From: Anaerosphaera aminiphila DSM 21120
Lineage (GTDB): Bacteria > Bacillota > Clostridia > Tissierellales > Peptoniphilaceae
Direction: 5' to 3'
Assembly (NCBI RefSeq): GCF_900129925.1
Contig: NZ_FQXI01000001.1
Location: 428,498 to 492,497, forward strand
DNA length: 64,000 nucleotides
The notes beneath the pieces were generated by a model. It had not been told where the DNA came from. It worked only from the letters and a program-made list of their open reading frames with translations, and ran no database searches. Positions 16,380 to 25,128 of this stretch are shown in pieces. Position numbers and translations under genes: made by a program. Each line of letters starts with the position of its first letter. Within the stretch, counting starts at the first letter, position 1.

Positions 16380-17623
16380 ATATCTCCTCCTAAAATTTTG
16401 AAATCTTCAAAGAATTTTGGATACGACTTATTTACAGCTTCTGACCCAACAATTTTTACTTCATTTTCACAAACTATACTGGCTACTGCTGCTGCCATTA
16501 CTATTCTGTGATCTCCTCTGGAATTTACTATTCCGCCCTTTAGCTTTTCAATTCCAATTACTGTTAAACCATCAGCTTCTTCCATTGCCATTCCGCCTAA
16601 ATTATTTATCATTTCTACTGTAGATTTTATTCTGTCACTTTCTTTAAATCTAAGTCTCTTTCCATTTATAAACTTTGTCTCTCCTTTGGAAATAGATGCA
16701 ACAACTGCCAATACCGGCAACAAATCCGGATGTTCCGATAATTCTATAGTAATTCCCTTTAGAGTTCTTCTGTATACATTTACAATATTTTTTTTAACTT
16801 CAATTTTAGCTCCAAATCTTCTAAGTATACTCACAATTTCTCTATCAGGTTGAAGTGATTTTAAATTCAGTTCCTCTACTGAGATTAAATCTCCCAGTGC
16901 TGAAGCACAGAGAAAAAAGGCCGCATTTGACCAGTCATTTTCTATTGTAGCCTCTCTATAAATTGTCTTGTAACTTTTTCTCTTTACAATTTTGTTGCCA
17001 CTTTCCACTATTTCTATTCCATATTTTTCCATTACTTCCACTGTTAAATCTATATAGCTCTTAGATTCCAGTTTTGTTGTAATATTTATTTCAACTTCGT
17101 CTTCTAAAATACCCGCTGCCAATAGTAAGCCTGAAATATACTGCGAGCTAATATTTCCCGAAATATTAAAACTCTCTTTGTAATTTAACTTTCCCTCTGT
17201 TTCAAAGGGAATAGTCCTTGACGAGAATTTAACACCATGATTTTCAATTTCTTCCACTAAGTCACTAAGCGGCCTCTCCGGAAGGCGTCCCTCTCCTTTA
17301 AATATTACTCTTTCATAGATTGTAGTTGCCACAGGTAAGAGAAATCTAAGTGTTGAACCGCTTTCTTTACAGTTTAATATTGGAATGGTTTCTTTTTTTA
17401 CTATTGGATAGACTACTATTTTACTGCCGTCTATTTCAATTTTTGCCCCTAATTCTTCTAAGCAGCTAATAGTAGCAAGTATATCTTCTGAAAACTCATC
17501 TATTTTAAAAGTTGTTGACTTATCTGAAAGTGCAGCACAAATCAACACTCTGTGAGCATATGACTTAGATGTTATGGCCTTTACACTTCCCTTTAAATTG
17601 ATTGATTCTATTAACATGTTCAT
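16367..17623 (-). CDS. aroA: EPSP synthase (3-phosphoshikimate 1-carboxyvinyltransferase)
   Basis: The EPSP synthase joins shikimate-3-phosphate and phosphoenolpyruvate. Motifs: TSKSYAHRVLICAAL, ESGSTLRFLLPVA, SSQYISGLLLAAG, a DRE-type catalytic region and RFKESDRI. It is a normal-length protein, the first gene of the operon. The start is uncertain: the open frame begins with TTG at 17632, but the ATG at 17621-17623 (weak GAG nine bases upstream) or one two codons later fit the family N-terminus better. The position PSKS seen in most homologues reads TSKS here. Confidence 0.94.
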   Translation of the reverse strand: MNMLIESINLKGSVKAITSKSYAHRVLICAALSDKSTTFKIDEFSEDILATISCLEELGAKIEIDGSKIVVYPIVKKETIPILNCKESGSTLRFLLPVATTIYERVIFKGEGRLPERPLSDLVEEIENHGVKFSSRTIPFETEGKLNYKESFNISGNISSQYISGLLLAAGILEDEVEINITTKLESKSYIDLTVEVMEKYGIEIVESGNKIVKRKSYKTIYREATIENDWSNAAFFLCASALGDLISVEELNLKSLQPDREIVSILRRFGAKIEVKKNIVNVYRRTLKGITIELSEHPDLLPVLAVVASISKGETKFINGKRLRFKESDRIKSTVEMINNLGGMAMEEADGLTVIGIEKLKGGIVNSRGDHRIVMAAAVASIVCENEVKIVGSEAVNKSYPKFFEDFKILGGDICRQ

Positions 17624-17696
17624 ATTTTTCAACTCTATTTCTATAATTTAAAATTTAATAGTTAAAACTCACCTTTTGAAATTCAGATTCAAATAT

Positions 17697-17702
17697 ATTA
17701 TA
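17697..17702 (-). promoter_or_regulatory. Candidate -10 box of the aro operon
   Basis: TATAAT on the minus strand lies about 75 bp upstream of the aroA start. No good -35 element is spaced correctly, so the call is tentative. The leader contains an AAAGGTGAG ribosome-site-like stretch without a properly spaced start codon. Confidence 0.35.
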
Positions 17703-17775
17703 CAGTATTTTTAAACAATAAATGAGATAATTGCAGAAAATAAACTTCTACTTTCTCTTTTACGCATAAAAATAA

Positions 17776-17793
17776 ACAAGTAAATTAACTTGT
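17776..17793 (-). terminator. Terminator of the mrp gene
   Basis: Arms ACAAGT (17776-17781) and ACTTGT (17788-17793), with a T-rich tail on the minus strand just after the ATPase stop codon. The stem is short and AT-rich. Confidence 0.6.
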
Positions 17794-17807
17794 CTATTTT
17801 TTAATTT

Positions 17808-18533
17808 CTATTCTTTTGCAATTAGCTTATCTACTATTGAGGAAAGCCCAGTTTCTTTTATTTCTTCAATATTTCCACTGTCAACTAATTTTCTTATTTC
17901 CTCACTCATACCCAAGCTCACATGACTGAGTGCTCCTATTTCTTCAGCAACTTCTTTTACTTGAGAAGGTCCAAATATTTCATGTTTAGTATTACAGTTA
18001 GGACAAATATAGTAACTCATATTTTCCACTAGTCCAATAATTGGAATATTTAGCTTTTTAGCCATATTCGCAGCTTTTTTCATAATCATTTGAACTAAGT
18101 CCTGAGGTGTTGTAACTAATATTAACCCATCTAGCGGAATATCTGTCATAACTTTCATTGCAATGTCTCCTGTTCCAGGTGGCATATCTATAAAGGTCAT
18201 ATCTACGTGTTTCCAGTTTGTCTCTTTCCAAAACTGATCTATTGCTCCACCTAAAAGTGGTCCTTTCCAAAGCACCGGTTGAGATGGATCGTCAAGCATT
18301 AAATTAATAGACACTACTTGAATTCCCGTTTTTGTTTCCGCAGGTTCAATAAGACCGTCAACTCCCAGTAAATTATCTTTTAAATTAAAAGCTTTCGGAA
18401 TAGAAGGCCCCGTTAAATCTCCATCCAGTATTGCCGTTGTAAGACCTCTTCTATTACTTTCTACAGCTAAAAGACTGGTCACCAACGACTTTCCAACTCC
18501 GCCCTTACCACTAATTACTCCATATACTCCCAT
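17808..18533 (-). CDS. Mrp/NBP35 family iron-sulfur carrier ATPase
   Basis: A 241-residue MinD-like P-loop ATPase of the Mrp/ApbC/NBP35 group. It has the deviant Walker A SGKGGVGKS (residues 8-16), DGDLTGPSIPKAF, FIDMPPGTGD and a CPNC pair in YYICPNCNTKHEIFG that can hold a bridging iron-sulfur cluster. Family members carry and insert Fe-S clusters. It lacks the N-terminal DUF59 domain of longer Mrp proteins. The gene stands alone, with an ATG behind a weak AGGACG. Confidence 0.92.
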   Translation of the reverse strand: MGVYGVISGKGGVGKSLVTSLLAVESNRRGLTTAILDGDLTGPSIPKAFNLKDNLLGVDGLIEPAETKTGIQVVSINLMLDDPSQPVLWKGPLLGGAIDQFWKETNWKHVDMTFIDMPPGTGDIAMKVMTDIPLDGLILVTTPQDLVQMIMKKAANMAKKLNIPIIGLVENMSYYICPNCNTKHEIFGPSQVKEVAEEIGALSHVSLGMSEEIRKLVDSGNIEEIKETGLSSIVDKLIAKE

Positions 18534-18629
18534 TTTTTAACGTCCTTTCAAATCTATATTGCATTTAAATATTATATATAATTATAACATATCAACTAAA
18601 AACTTTTGCTATAGGTCAACTTTAAAAAT

Positions 18630-18782
18630 TTATTTCTTTTTTTCTAGATTTTCTTCTACACTTATTCTCCTATTTACGTAATTTTCTATAGTGTTTTTAT
18701 ATAAGTCACTTCCACAGCACAAGCGTATTTTTTTATTATTTTCATCCTTTTTAGTTTTACTTTTTTTATTTCTTGGATTCAC
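18630..18782 (-). CDS. 50-residue Lys-rich small protein with CC motif
   Basis: A small frame of 50 codons that starts with GTG at 18780-18782, five bases after an AGGGGTG ribosome site. The N-terminal 20 residues are mostly Lys, Asn and Arg. RLCCGSDLYKN follows, loosely recalling the zinc-binding SEC-C motif (CPCGSGKKYKKC) but with fewer cysteines. A helical C-terminus ends in LEKKK. It has no recognised family. It lies between two minus-strand genes and after the acetamidase terminator, so it would need its own promoter. Confidence 0.5.
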   Translation of the reverse strand: MNPRNKKSKTKKDENNKKIRLCCGSDLYKNTIENYVNRRISVEENLEKKK

Positions 18783-18828
18783 AATAACACCCCTAATCTA
18801 TATTTTAATTAATACCCATTCTAAATAT

Positions 18829-18857
18829 AAAAACGGACTACATTTCAGTCCGTTTTT
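18829..18857 (-). terminator. Terminator of the acetamidase gene
   Basis: Strong hairpin with arms AAAAACGGACT and AGTCCGTTTTT around a CATTTC-type loop, 42 bp after the acetamidase stop on the minus strand. Confidence 0.88.
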
Positions 18858-18898
18858 AATTTCTAATTCTATATATTTAATAACCTACTATACTGATT

Positions 18899-19807
18899 TT
18901 ACTTGTCCTCTAAAAGTTTCTCCATACTTAAAATATACTTTGGAATTTCTGCTCTTATGGTTTTCATTGGGTTTACAACTTGTGAAATTTTAAGGTCAAG
19001 TGCTAAACTTGCCATGACATAAGCTTCTGCCCATGTGACATTTAAAGCCTCGCTAATAAACTTAACTCCTGCACTGGCAGCTTCTTTCATAGCGTCTTCC
19101 AGTGTCTCTCCAGAGGCAATTATAGAAATTTTATCTTTTGACTCCAGCACCGGCCAACCCAGCTCTCTACTACTCTTTATGACTGAGACCTTCAGTTCCA
19201 CTTCTCCCGGAATTTCAAGTCCTGTAAAGCAAAGTTCTCCATCTCCCATTACAGCATGTAAATCTCCCAGAGACAACATAGCTCCTTCTTGAGCAACGTC
19301 AAAATAAAGCGTTGTTCCCTTAGTAATAGTCTTAGTATCCATATTTCCACCATGTCTATATGGAGTGTGACTTCCCCAAACTCCACTTTCTTCACTAGGT
19401 GCAACTCCAATTACTCCAATCATTGGAACTATTGGAATTTCTTTTCCCAAGTAATTGGCCTTACTATTTTTTATTTCTATTACTTTTACAATTGCATCTC
19501 TTGATTCTTCAGGAAGACCTCCTGAGCCTGGTATTGCCGCACTAACTCCCTTATCTGCAACTTTAATATCTAATATTTCAACTTTTAATATATCGCCCTT
19601 TTTGGCACCTTCAACATAAATAGGTCCAGTTGCCGGATTTACTATGTCCATATCTATTTCTAACAAAACTTGTTCTTCACTTGTAATCTGTTGGTGAAAA
19701 CAGTCACAGGTTTCTACAGTGAATATTTCATTTTCCTTTACTCTGTAACTTTCTCTCATTCCATTTTCAAAATTGTAGATTACATTTTCTCTAGATAACT
19801 TTTCCAT
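18899..19807 (-). CDS. Acetamidase/formamidase family amidohydrolase
   Basis: A 302-residue protein of the acetamidase/formamidase (FmdA_AmdA) family, which hydrolyses short amides to ammonia and the acid. Motifs: ETCDCFHQQ near residue 33, NPATGPIYVEGAKKGDILKVEI, the long GVWGSHTPYRHGGNMDTK metal-site region, LGDLHAVMGDGELCFTG and a C-terminal segment with ALNVTWAEAYVMASLA. The length is that of the bacterial cytosolic type. The ATG follows GGAGGCAAT. The physiological substrate is not evident from its neighbours. Confidence 0.93.
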   Translation of the reverse strand: MEKLSRENVIYNFENGMRESYRVKENEIFTVETCDCFHQQITSEEQVLLEIDMDIVNPATGPIYVEGAKKGDILKVEILDIKVADKGVSAAIPGSGGLPEESRDAIVKVIEIKNSKANYLGKEIPIVPMIGVIGVAPSEESGVWGSHTPYRHGGNMDTKTITKGTTLYFDVAQEGAMLSLGDLHAVMGDGELCFTGLEIPGEVELKVSVIKSSRELGWPVLESKDKISIIASGETLEDAMKEAASAGVKFISEALNVTWAEAYVMASLALDLKISQVVNPMKTIRAEIPKYILSMEKLLEDK

Positions 19808-19883
19808 ATTGCCTCCTTAAACTAAAATTTATTTAACAATACTCTTTAAACTTATTATACATTAAATATCTTCTTTTAGAAAA

Positions 19884-19907
19884 AGAGTTGTGAAAAATCA
19901 CAACTCT
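19884..19907 (-). terminator. Terminator after small membrane protein gene
   Basis: Arms AGAGTTGTGA and TCACAACTCT around an AAAA loop. On the minus strand TTTTTCT follows, nine bases past the stop of the gene at 19917. Confidence 0.85.
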
Positions 19908-19916
19908 CTATACTAT

Positions 19917-20252
19917 TTATTCACTTCTATATTTATTAAAATTTCTGTTAAAATATATATTATTTATAAAATATACAACTATCCAAATCGCAAAGAGTAC
20001 TACTCCCACTTTTGATGAAATAAAATAAGATATCAGAGAACTTATTGCTAAAAATATTATAGAGTAAATTATATTTCTCTTAAAGTCATTAATTATTTCT
20101 ACTTTATTGTACTTGTCTCTTTGATTTTTAGGAAGTTCACTAAAGGTTCTTATAAACATTACAGCCTTTTCCCTTAAAATTAATAGAGCCAATAGAAATA
20201 TAATTAAAAACACTAGTGTAAAACAATTTACTATAAATCCAATATTTTGCAT
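19917..20252 (-). CDS. Small membrane protein, possibly DUF3784-like
   Basis: A 111-residue protein with three hydrophobic helices: about residues 4-26, 59-76 and 80-98. Between the first two is a charged segment FSELPKNQRDKYNKVEIINDFKRN-like in layout, reminiscent of the DUF3784 family. I am not sure of the family. The start is the ATG at 20250-20252, since the longer frame's GTG at 20264 lies on the GGAG ribosome site. It is a single gene of unknown function. Confidence 0.65.
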   Translation of the reverse strand: MQNIGFIVNCFTLVFLIIFLLALLILREKAVMFIRTFSELPKNQRDKYNKVEIINDFKRNIIYSIIFLAISSLISYFISSKVGVVLFAIWIVVYFINNIYFNRNFNKYRSE

Positions 20253-20467
20253 ATTTTTCTCCACCTACTTTAATTTCGCTACTATACTATTTATACAATA
20301 TAATATTTATTATAGCAAATTATATTAAAATCCTGTGGCAAACAAAGAATTTATTATACTATTTAAACAACTACAATTATGAAAAACAGCATAATTAACA
20401 CTACCCTTTGCACTTCTAATTACAGTTAAAACAATAAACTAAGGCTTTATTCTTCCATGTTGATTGT

Positions 20468-22924
20468 TTATATAAACAAATTAAGTCCTGCTTCTTCTGT
20501 TCTTGCCAAGTAGGTCGCCACTCCTGCAACTTCTACTCCATCAATTAACTCTTCTTCTTTTATTCCCATAATATCCATGCTCATTGCACAAGCCACTAAA
20601 TTTACACCCATTTCCCTAGCTTGCTTTAACAGTTTTTCAGGAGAGTCTACGTTTTTTTCATCCATAACTTTTTTCATCATTGTAGTTCCCATTCCGGCCA
20701 TGTTCATCTTTGAAAGTTTTAATTCACTTATTCCTTCAGGCATCATCATGGAAAACATTTTTTCCATACTGTCTTTTTCAACACTTACACCTTTTTTTCT
20801 AAGGATGTTCAAGCCCCAAAATGTGAAGAACATCGTAACTTCTTTTCCCATTGAAGCAGCTCCTGTTGCAATTATTAGAGATGCCATTGCCTTATCTAAG
20901 TCCCCTGAAAATACTACCATTGTAGCACCATCTTTGCTCTTTGTATCTAAAGTCTTAACTTCTTGCCTTCCCTTAGATATTATTGCCCTATAGTAAGTGT
21001 CTTCTTTAGTTAAACTCACTAATCTATTGCCGGTTTTTTCACTCCATGCACCAATATCTCTTTTAAATCCAGGTTCTGAAGCTTTTACTTCAAGAATATC
21101 TCCATCGTTTAGCTCTTCTAGTGCCTTATAAGTTGCGGCTATTGGTCCAGGACATTGTAATCCTCTTGCATCAACTGATTTATTTATACTGAAGTCCTTT
21201 TTTAATATATCCGGATTATCTGCACAAGACACATTTAAATTTTCAAGTTGATTTGATTCTTCACTGCTACTGGTTATTCCATATTGCTCTCTGTAAAGTG
21301 AATAACCTCCGGCTAAGTTAGTTGCTTTTACTCCCAAGCCATCTAAAATTCTACAGCTAAAATAGCCTCTCCTTCCAACTTGACAAGTTATATATATATC
21401 TTTGTCCTTGGGAATTTCATCAACTTTTTTTCTTAAGTCCTCCATTGGAATATTTACTGCACCCGGCACAGTTCCCAGTATTACTTCTTCAGGTTCTCGT
21501 ACGTCAATTACATATGCATTTTCATTTTTTGCTATCTCATCTATTTCCAAGACACTTACGTCTTTTAAAGTACTTTCTAATTTATTTTGTGCTACATATC
21601 CCGCCATATTTACCGGGTCTTTTGCTGAAGAGTAAGGTGGCGCATAAGATAATTCTAAGTCAGTTAAATCATCTACAGTCATATTTGCCTGAATTGCCGT
21701 TGCAAGTACGTCTATTCTCTTTTCAGCTCCTAAAGCCCCTATAGATTGACCACCTAACACTCTGCCTGTTGGTACTTCATATAGCACTTTTAAGTGAATT
21801 GGCTCTGCTCCAGGATAGTATCCGGCATGATTATTTAACTCTACAGTAACACTGTCAAAATTTTTATTTTCTGCTTTAAGTCTCTTTTCATTCCACCCAG
21901 TTGAAGCTGCTGTAAGGTCAAATATTTTCGCCACTGATGAACCTAAAAATCCCTTGTAGACATCTTCCTTACCCATGATTACATTTGCTGCAATTCTAGC
22001 TTGTCTATTTGCTGGTGAAGCTAGAGCAAGAGACATTGGCTCTTTAAATATATAGTCCTTAAATTCTATTACGTCTCCCACTGCAAATATATTTTCATCA
22101 GAAGTTCTCATGTGTTCATCTACAATAATATGCCCTTTTTTTCCTGTTTTTAAGCCTGCTTCTACAGCAATTTGGCTATCTGGTTTAACTCCTATTGACA
22201 TAATTGTCAGATCAGTTTCTATCTTTCTTCCACTGGAGGTTACTATTACTCTTCCCTCTTCTTCAAATTGTTTTACTCCATCACCTAAAATTAAATCCAC
22301 ATTATTTTCTCTTAAATGATTGTGAATTATTGCCGCCATTTCTGTATCAAAAGGAGCCATAACTTGATCAGTTGCTTCAATTAATGTAACTTTAATTCCA
22401 AGCTCTGTTAAATTTTCAGCCATTTCAACACCAATAAATCCGCCACCTATAACTGTAGCTCTTTTCGGTTTTTTATTATCTACAAAGTCTTTTATCACAT
22501 CTGTATCTGGAATATTCCTAAGTGTAAATACATTTTTTGAATCTTCCAGCCCTGCAATAGGTGGTTTAATTGGACTTGCCCCCGGAGAAAGTAAAAGCAC
22601 GTCATAACTTTGTTCATAAATTTTATTTTCTTTTATATTTAAAACTGAAACACTTTTATTTTCTCTATCTATACTTTTAACTTCACTATAATTTCTTATG
22701 TCTATATTAAATCTCTCGTTCATTCCCTCAACTGTTTGAACAAGTAGAGCGTCCCTTTCCACAATACTTCCGCCAATATAATATGGCAGACCGCAATTTG
22801 CAAAGGATATAAACTCTCCCTTCTCAAACATTATAATTTTCGTATCTTCACTTATTCTTCTAAGTCTCGCAGCAGCACTTGCCCCGCCGGCAACTCCACC
22901 CACAATTACAATAGTTTTTTTCAT
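20468..22924 (-). CDS. CoA-disulfide reductase-rhodanese-TusA-DsrE fusion
   Basis: An 818-residue cytosolic protein with four sulfur-handling domains in series. First comes a FAD/NAD(P)H CoA-disulfide/persulfide reductase (GGVAGGASAAAR FAD site; FANCGLPYY with redox Cys44; residues 1-450). Second is a rhodanese domain (about 455-550, ITCQVGRRGY with active-site Cys). Third is a TusA-like domain (about 585-655, DARGLQCPGP). Fourth is a DsrE/DsrF-like domain (about 665-818, VACAMSMDIMG). The set suggests persulfide reduction and sulfur relay in one chain. It is co-transcribed after an ArsR repressor, 13 bp upstream. Confidence 0.95.
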   Translation of the reverse strand: MKKTIVIVGGVAGGASAAARLRRISEDTKIIMFEKGEFISFANCGLPYYIGGSIVERDALLVQTVEGMNERFNIDIRNYSEVKSIDRENKSVSVLNIKENKIYEQSYDVLLLSPGASPIKPPIAGLEDSKNVFTLRNIPDTDVIKDFVDNKKPKRATVIGGGFIGVEMAENLTELGIKVTLIEATDQVMAPFDTEMAAIIHNHLRENNVDLILGDGVKQFEEEGRVIVTSSGRKIETDLTIMSIGVKPDSQIAVEAGLKTGKKGHIIVDEHMRTSDENIFAVGDVIEFKDYIFKEPMSLALASPANRQARIAANVIMGKEDVYKGFLGSSVAKIFDLTAASTGWNEKRLKAENKNFDSVTVELNNHAGYYPGAEPIHLKVLYEVPTGRVLGGQSIGALGAEKRIDVLATAIQANMTVDDLTDLELSYAPPYSSAKDPVNMAGYVAQNKLESTLKDVSVLEIDEIAKNENAYVIDVREPEEVILGTVPGAVNIPMEDLRKKVDEIPKDKDIYITCQVGRRGYFSCRILDGLGVKATNLAGGYSLYREQYGITSSSEESNQLENLNVSCADNPDILKKDFSINKSVDARGLQCPGPIAATYKALEELNDGDILEVKASEPGFKRDIGAWSEKTGNRLVSLTKEDTYYRAIISKGRQEVKTLDTKSKDGATMVVFSGDLDKAMASLIIATGAASMGKEVTMFFTFWGLNILRKKGVSVEKDSMEKMFSMMMPEGISELKLSKMNMAGMGTTMMKKVMDEKNVDSPEKLLKQAREMGVNLVACAMSMDIMGIKEEELIDGVEVAGVATYLARTEEAGLNLFI

Positions 22925-22937
22925 CAGTCATTCTCCT

Positions 22938-23222
22938 TTATTTAAATAGTACTTCTATTAGTTCTTTTGCCAACGGACTTGAAATGTGATAATAGTTTTC
23001 TGTTTTTTGTCTTGAATTATCTATTATCCCTGCTGACTTTAATATGGCTAAGTGCTGAGAAACTGTAGACTGTGGAATTTCCAAGCACTCCTGCATATCT
23101 CCCACATTTTTTTCTCCCTCGTTTAAAAGTCCTCTAACTATACAAAGGCGCACAGGATGTCCCAATACTTTTAACAACTCTGCTCGCTCTCTTAAAAGAT
23201 CGTAATCTTTTTTCATATCCAT
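22938..23222 (-). CDS. ArsR family repressor of the CoA-disulfide reductase gene
   Basis: A 94-residue ArsR/SmtB winged-helix repressor: ERAELLKVLGHPVRLCIVRGL, then VGDMQECLEIPQSTVSQHLAILKSAGII as the recognition helix, then QKTENYYHIS as the wing. The metal motif ELCVCDL is absent; two cysteines remain (RLCIV and QECLE). Since it controls a sulfur-relay enzyme, sensing of persulfide or another sulfur species by cysteine chemistry is plausible, but the cysteine spacing differs from SqrR/BigR. The ATG has AAGGAGT upstream. It probably represses itself through the palindrome at 23237-23272. Confidence 0.93.
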   Translation of the reverse strand: MDMKKDYDLLRERAELLKVLGHPVRLCIVRGLLNEGEKNVGDMQECLEIPQSTVSQHLAILKSAGIIDNSRQKTENYYHISSPLAKELIEVLFK

Positions 23223-23236
23223 TTATACTACTCCTT

Positions 23237-23281
23237 ATATCAATATATTGTAATATTACGATATATTGATATTCAAGTCAA
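23237..23281 (-). promoter_or_regulatory. arsR promoter with 36-bp near-perfect palindromic operator
   Basis: The palindrome at 23237-23272 has arms ATATCAATATAT and ATATATTGATAT, with an inner GTAATATTAC palindrome. Only one symmetric base pair deviates. On the minus strand TTGACT (23276-23281) and TAATAT (23253-23258) are 17 bp apart, so the palindrome covers the -10 box and start point. This is a classic ArsR autorepression layout. Confidence 0.85.
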
Positions 23282-23370
23282 GTTAAATGTTTTTAATTGT
23301 CTACTTGAATTTATTTTTTTTAATAGTAAAATTTTATTATCTAGTATATTAATGATGAGGAGAGATATTT

Positions 23371-24036
23371 ATGAACCTTTTAATTACAGGATTTGAACCC
23401 TTTGACAGTGAAACCGTCAATTCAGGTTATGAAGCCATAAAGCTGCTTCCCGACAAAATTCTTGACTATAACATTATAAAACTTGAACTTCCCGTTATAT
23501 TTGAAGACTCCATTGATATTTTAATTAAAGCCATAGAAAATTTTAATCCAAGTATAGTTTTATGTATAGGCCAAGCCGGTGGTCAAGCCAATATTATTCC
23601 TGAGAGAGTTGCCATAAATATTGATGATGCTAGAATACCTGACAATAAAGGCATGCAGCCAGTTGACGTTCCCATTTTTAAAGATGGTGAAAATGCTTAC
23701 TTTTCAAAACTACCCATTAAAAAAATTGTTGAAAATTTAAAATCTGAAAATATTCCTGCCGATATTTCAAACTCTGCGGGCACTTATGTCTGTAATCACA
23801 TTATGTATGGACTACTCTACTTTATAAATAAAAATAAGGAATATAATAGTATAATAGGTGGGTTTATTCACGTACCCTATTTAGAAACACAGGTAGTAAA
23901 TAAGCCAAACACTCCAAGTATGACCACTGAAGAAATCTGTAGAGCTCTTAAAATTTCTATAGAAACAATTATTAAAGAACCAGTTAAAAATATTGATACA
24001 AAAAAGAAAAGTTATTTTTTTGACTTTTCAGTATAA
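23371..24036 (+). CDS. pcp: Pyroglutamyl-peptidase I
   Basis: A 221-residue cysteine peptidase (family C15) that removes N-terminal pyroglutamate. FEPFDSETVNSGYEA opens the protein. The catalytic triad is visible as Glu79 (IPERVAINIDDARIPDN), Cys141 (NSAGTYVCNHIMYG) and His167 (GGFIHVPYLETQ). The length is typical. The ATG follows GAGGAGAG. It is a single gene, divergent from the arsR unit and convergent with the S41 peptidase gene. Confidence 0.96.
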   Translation: MNLLITGFEPFDSETVNSGYEAIKLLPDKILDYNIIKLELPVIFEDSIDILIKAIENFNPSIVLCIGQAGGQANIIPERVAINIDDARIPDNKGMQPVDVPIFKDGENAYFSKLPIKKIVENLKSENIPADISNSAGTYVCNHIMYGLLYFINKNKEYNSIIGGFIHVPYLETQVVNKPNTPSMTTEEICRALKISIETIIKEPVKNIDTKKKSYFFDFSV

Positions 24037-24041
24037 AAAAT

Positions 24042-24065
24042 AAAGAGACTGTTTAAAGTCTCTTT
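24042..24065. terminator. Terminator between pcp and S41 peptidase genes
   Basis: Arms AAAGAGACT (24042-24050) and AGTCTCTTT (24057-24065), followed by T's on the plus strand and flanked by A's for the convergent gene. Confidence 0.85.
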
Positions 24066-24075
24066 TTCATTTTAT

Positions 24076-25035
24076 CTAATTCTTTATTTGTTCTTCTATC
24101 CACTTAACTGCTTCTTCATAAGGTTTTTCAGTTACTACATCTGGCTTAATTGGATTCTCGTCAAAAACATCTCCAGTTCTAGCTTTATCTCTTGATGTAG
24201 TTAATATAAGCTTTGCTTCATTACTTAAAGGCATTACTACATTTCCTGTTGCATACCCTGCAGTCGGCTTTCCAAATGTCTTTACATAATCAAGACCCAT
24301 AAAAGATACAAGTGTTGCCTCAGCAGAACTTGCAGTTTTTTCTCCAGTTATTATTGCAACGGGAACACTTACTTTAATATGCCCCACTTTTGCTCTAGTT
24401 GGAGTTCCACCACCAACTATATGACCATTTACTAATTTTACAGGTGAAGTAATTTTATTTGTTTCAAAGTACATTAAATCTCCATCTGGCAGTAGCGACG
24501 CCAAACCTGCAAGCATAGGACCCATATCTCCTCCACCATTTTCTGAAAGATCTACTATTACTCCTTTTAAGTTTTTACTGGTTATTATTGCATTTGCCAA
24601 AGTGTCTGCATATTTTTGCCCCTCTTCACTGGTTCCCATGTAGCTAGGCATTTTTAGCGTAAGTATATTATTTTTATATGAAGACTTTGGATACTCTTTT
24701 TCAGTTTTTTCTTTTGAAGTGTCAACTGTTGGTTTTATTGAAACTGATGAGTGTTTCCCACCTGCAACTTTAATTGCCTTTTCTAAGATAGGATATGTAT
24801 CTTCATAGGTTTTTGTGTGCTTTAAATCTTCTAACGCTTTCTCTTTAGCAGTTTCCCACTCTTTAGTATTACTGTAGAGTCCATTCTTATTCATTATATT
24901 AATTGCCTTTTTACCATATTCTTCTGCAGATATTTTTGTCTCTTGTTTTTCTGCATAGACAATTGATGTCATTCCCAACACCATAGCCAATAAAAGTGTT
25001 AAGATTATTCCCTTTCTTAAATATATACTCCTCAT
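24076..25035 (-). CDS. Secreted S41 family peptidase
   Basis: A 319-residue exported protein with a signal peptide (residues 1-28, ending VYA). It has an S41 (C-terminal-processing-like) domain: VIVDLSENGGGDMGPMLAGLASLLPDG, the catalytic serine in GEKTASSAEATLVSF, and TFGKPTAGYATGN with the candidate general-base lysine. No PDZ domain is seen, unlike CtpA/Prc. Residues 30-90 look like a prodomain or cap of helices. Its target is probably in the cell envelope. It is alone in its unit, with GGAGAGGAT before the ATG. Confidence 0.88.
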   Translation of the reverse strand: MRSIYLRKGIILTLLLAMVLGMTSIVYAEKQETKISAEEYGKKAINIMNKNGLYSNTKEWETAKEKALEDLKHTKTYEDTYPILEKAIKVAGGKHSSVSIKPTVDTSKEKTEKEYPKSSYKNNILTLKMPSYMGTSEEGQKYADTLANAIITSKNLKGVIVDLSENGGGDMGPMLAGLASLLPDGDLMYFETNKITSPVKLVNGHIVGGGTPTRAKVGHIKVSVPVAIITGEKTASSAEATLVSFMGLDYVKTFGKPTAGYATGNVVMPLSNEAKLILTTSRDKARTGDVFDENPIKPDVVTEKPYEEAVKWIEEQIKN

Positions 25036-25128
25036 TACAATCCTCTCCTTTTTAGTACTACTTATATTATAAAGTTCAAAGATAAATAAATTCTAAACAG
25101 AATCTAAATATTTTCTAAAATTTTATTA

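Noticed and set aside
17640..17680. A short GTG frame with Phe and Tyr codons upstream of aroA, possible aromatic leader peptide.
   Set aside because: The start codon lies directly on its would-be ribosome site, and no terminator/antiterminator pair follows.
18691..18993. A 100-codon plus-strand frame after the mrp gene.
   Set aside because: It has no ribosome site, runs across the acetamidase terminator, and overlaps the better-supported minus-strand small gene and the acetamidase gene end.
20464..20479. A 16-bp palindrome over the stop of the CoA-disulfide reductase gene as a terminator.
   Set aside because: The stem is all AT with one G/C pair per arm and has no T run. It is likely too weak to terminate.
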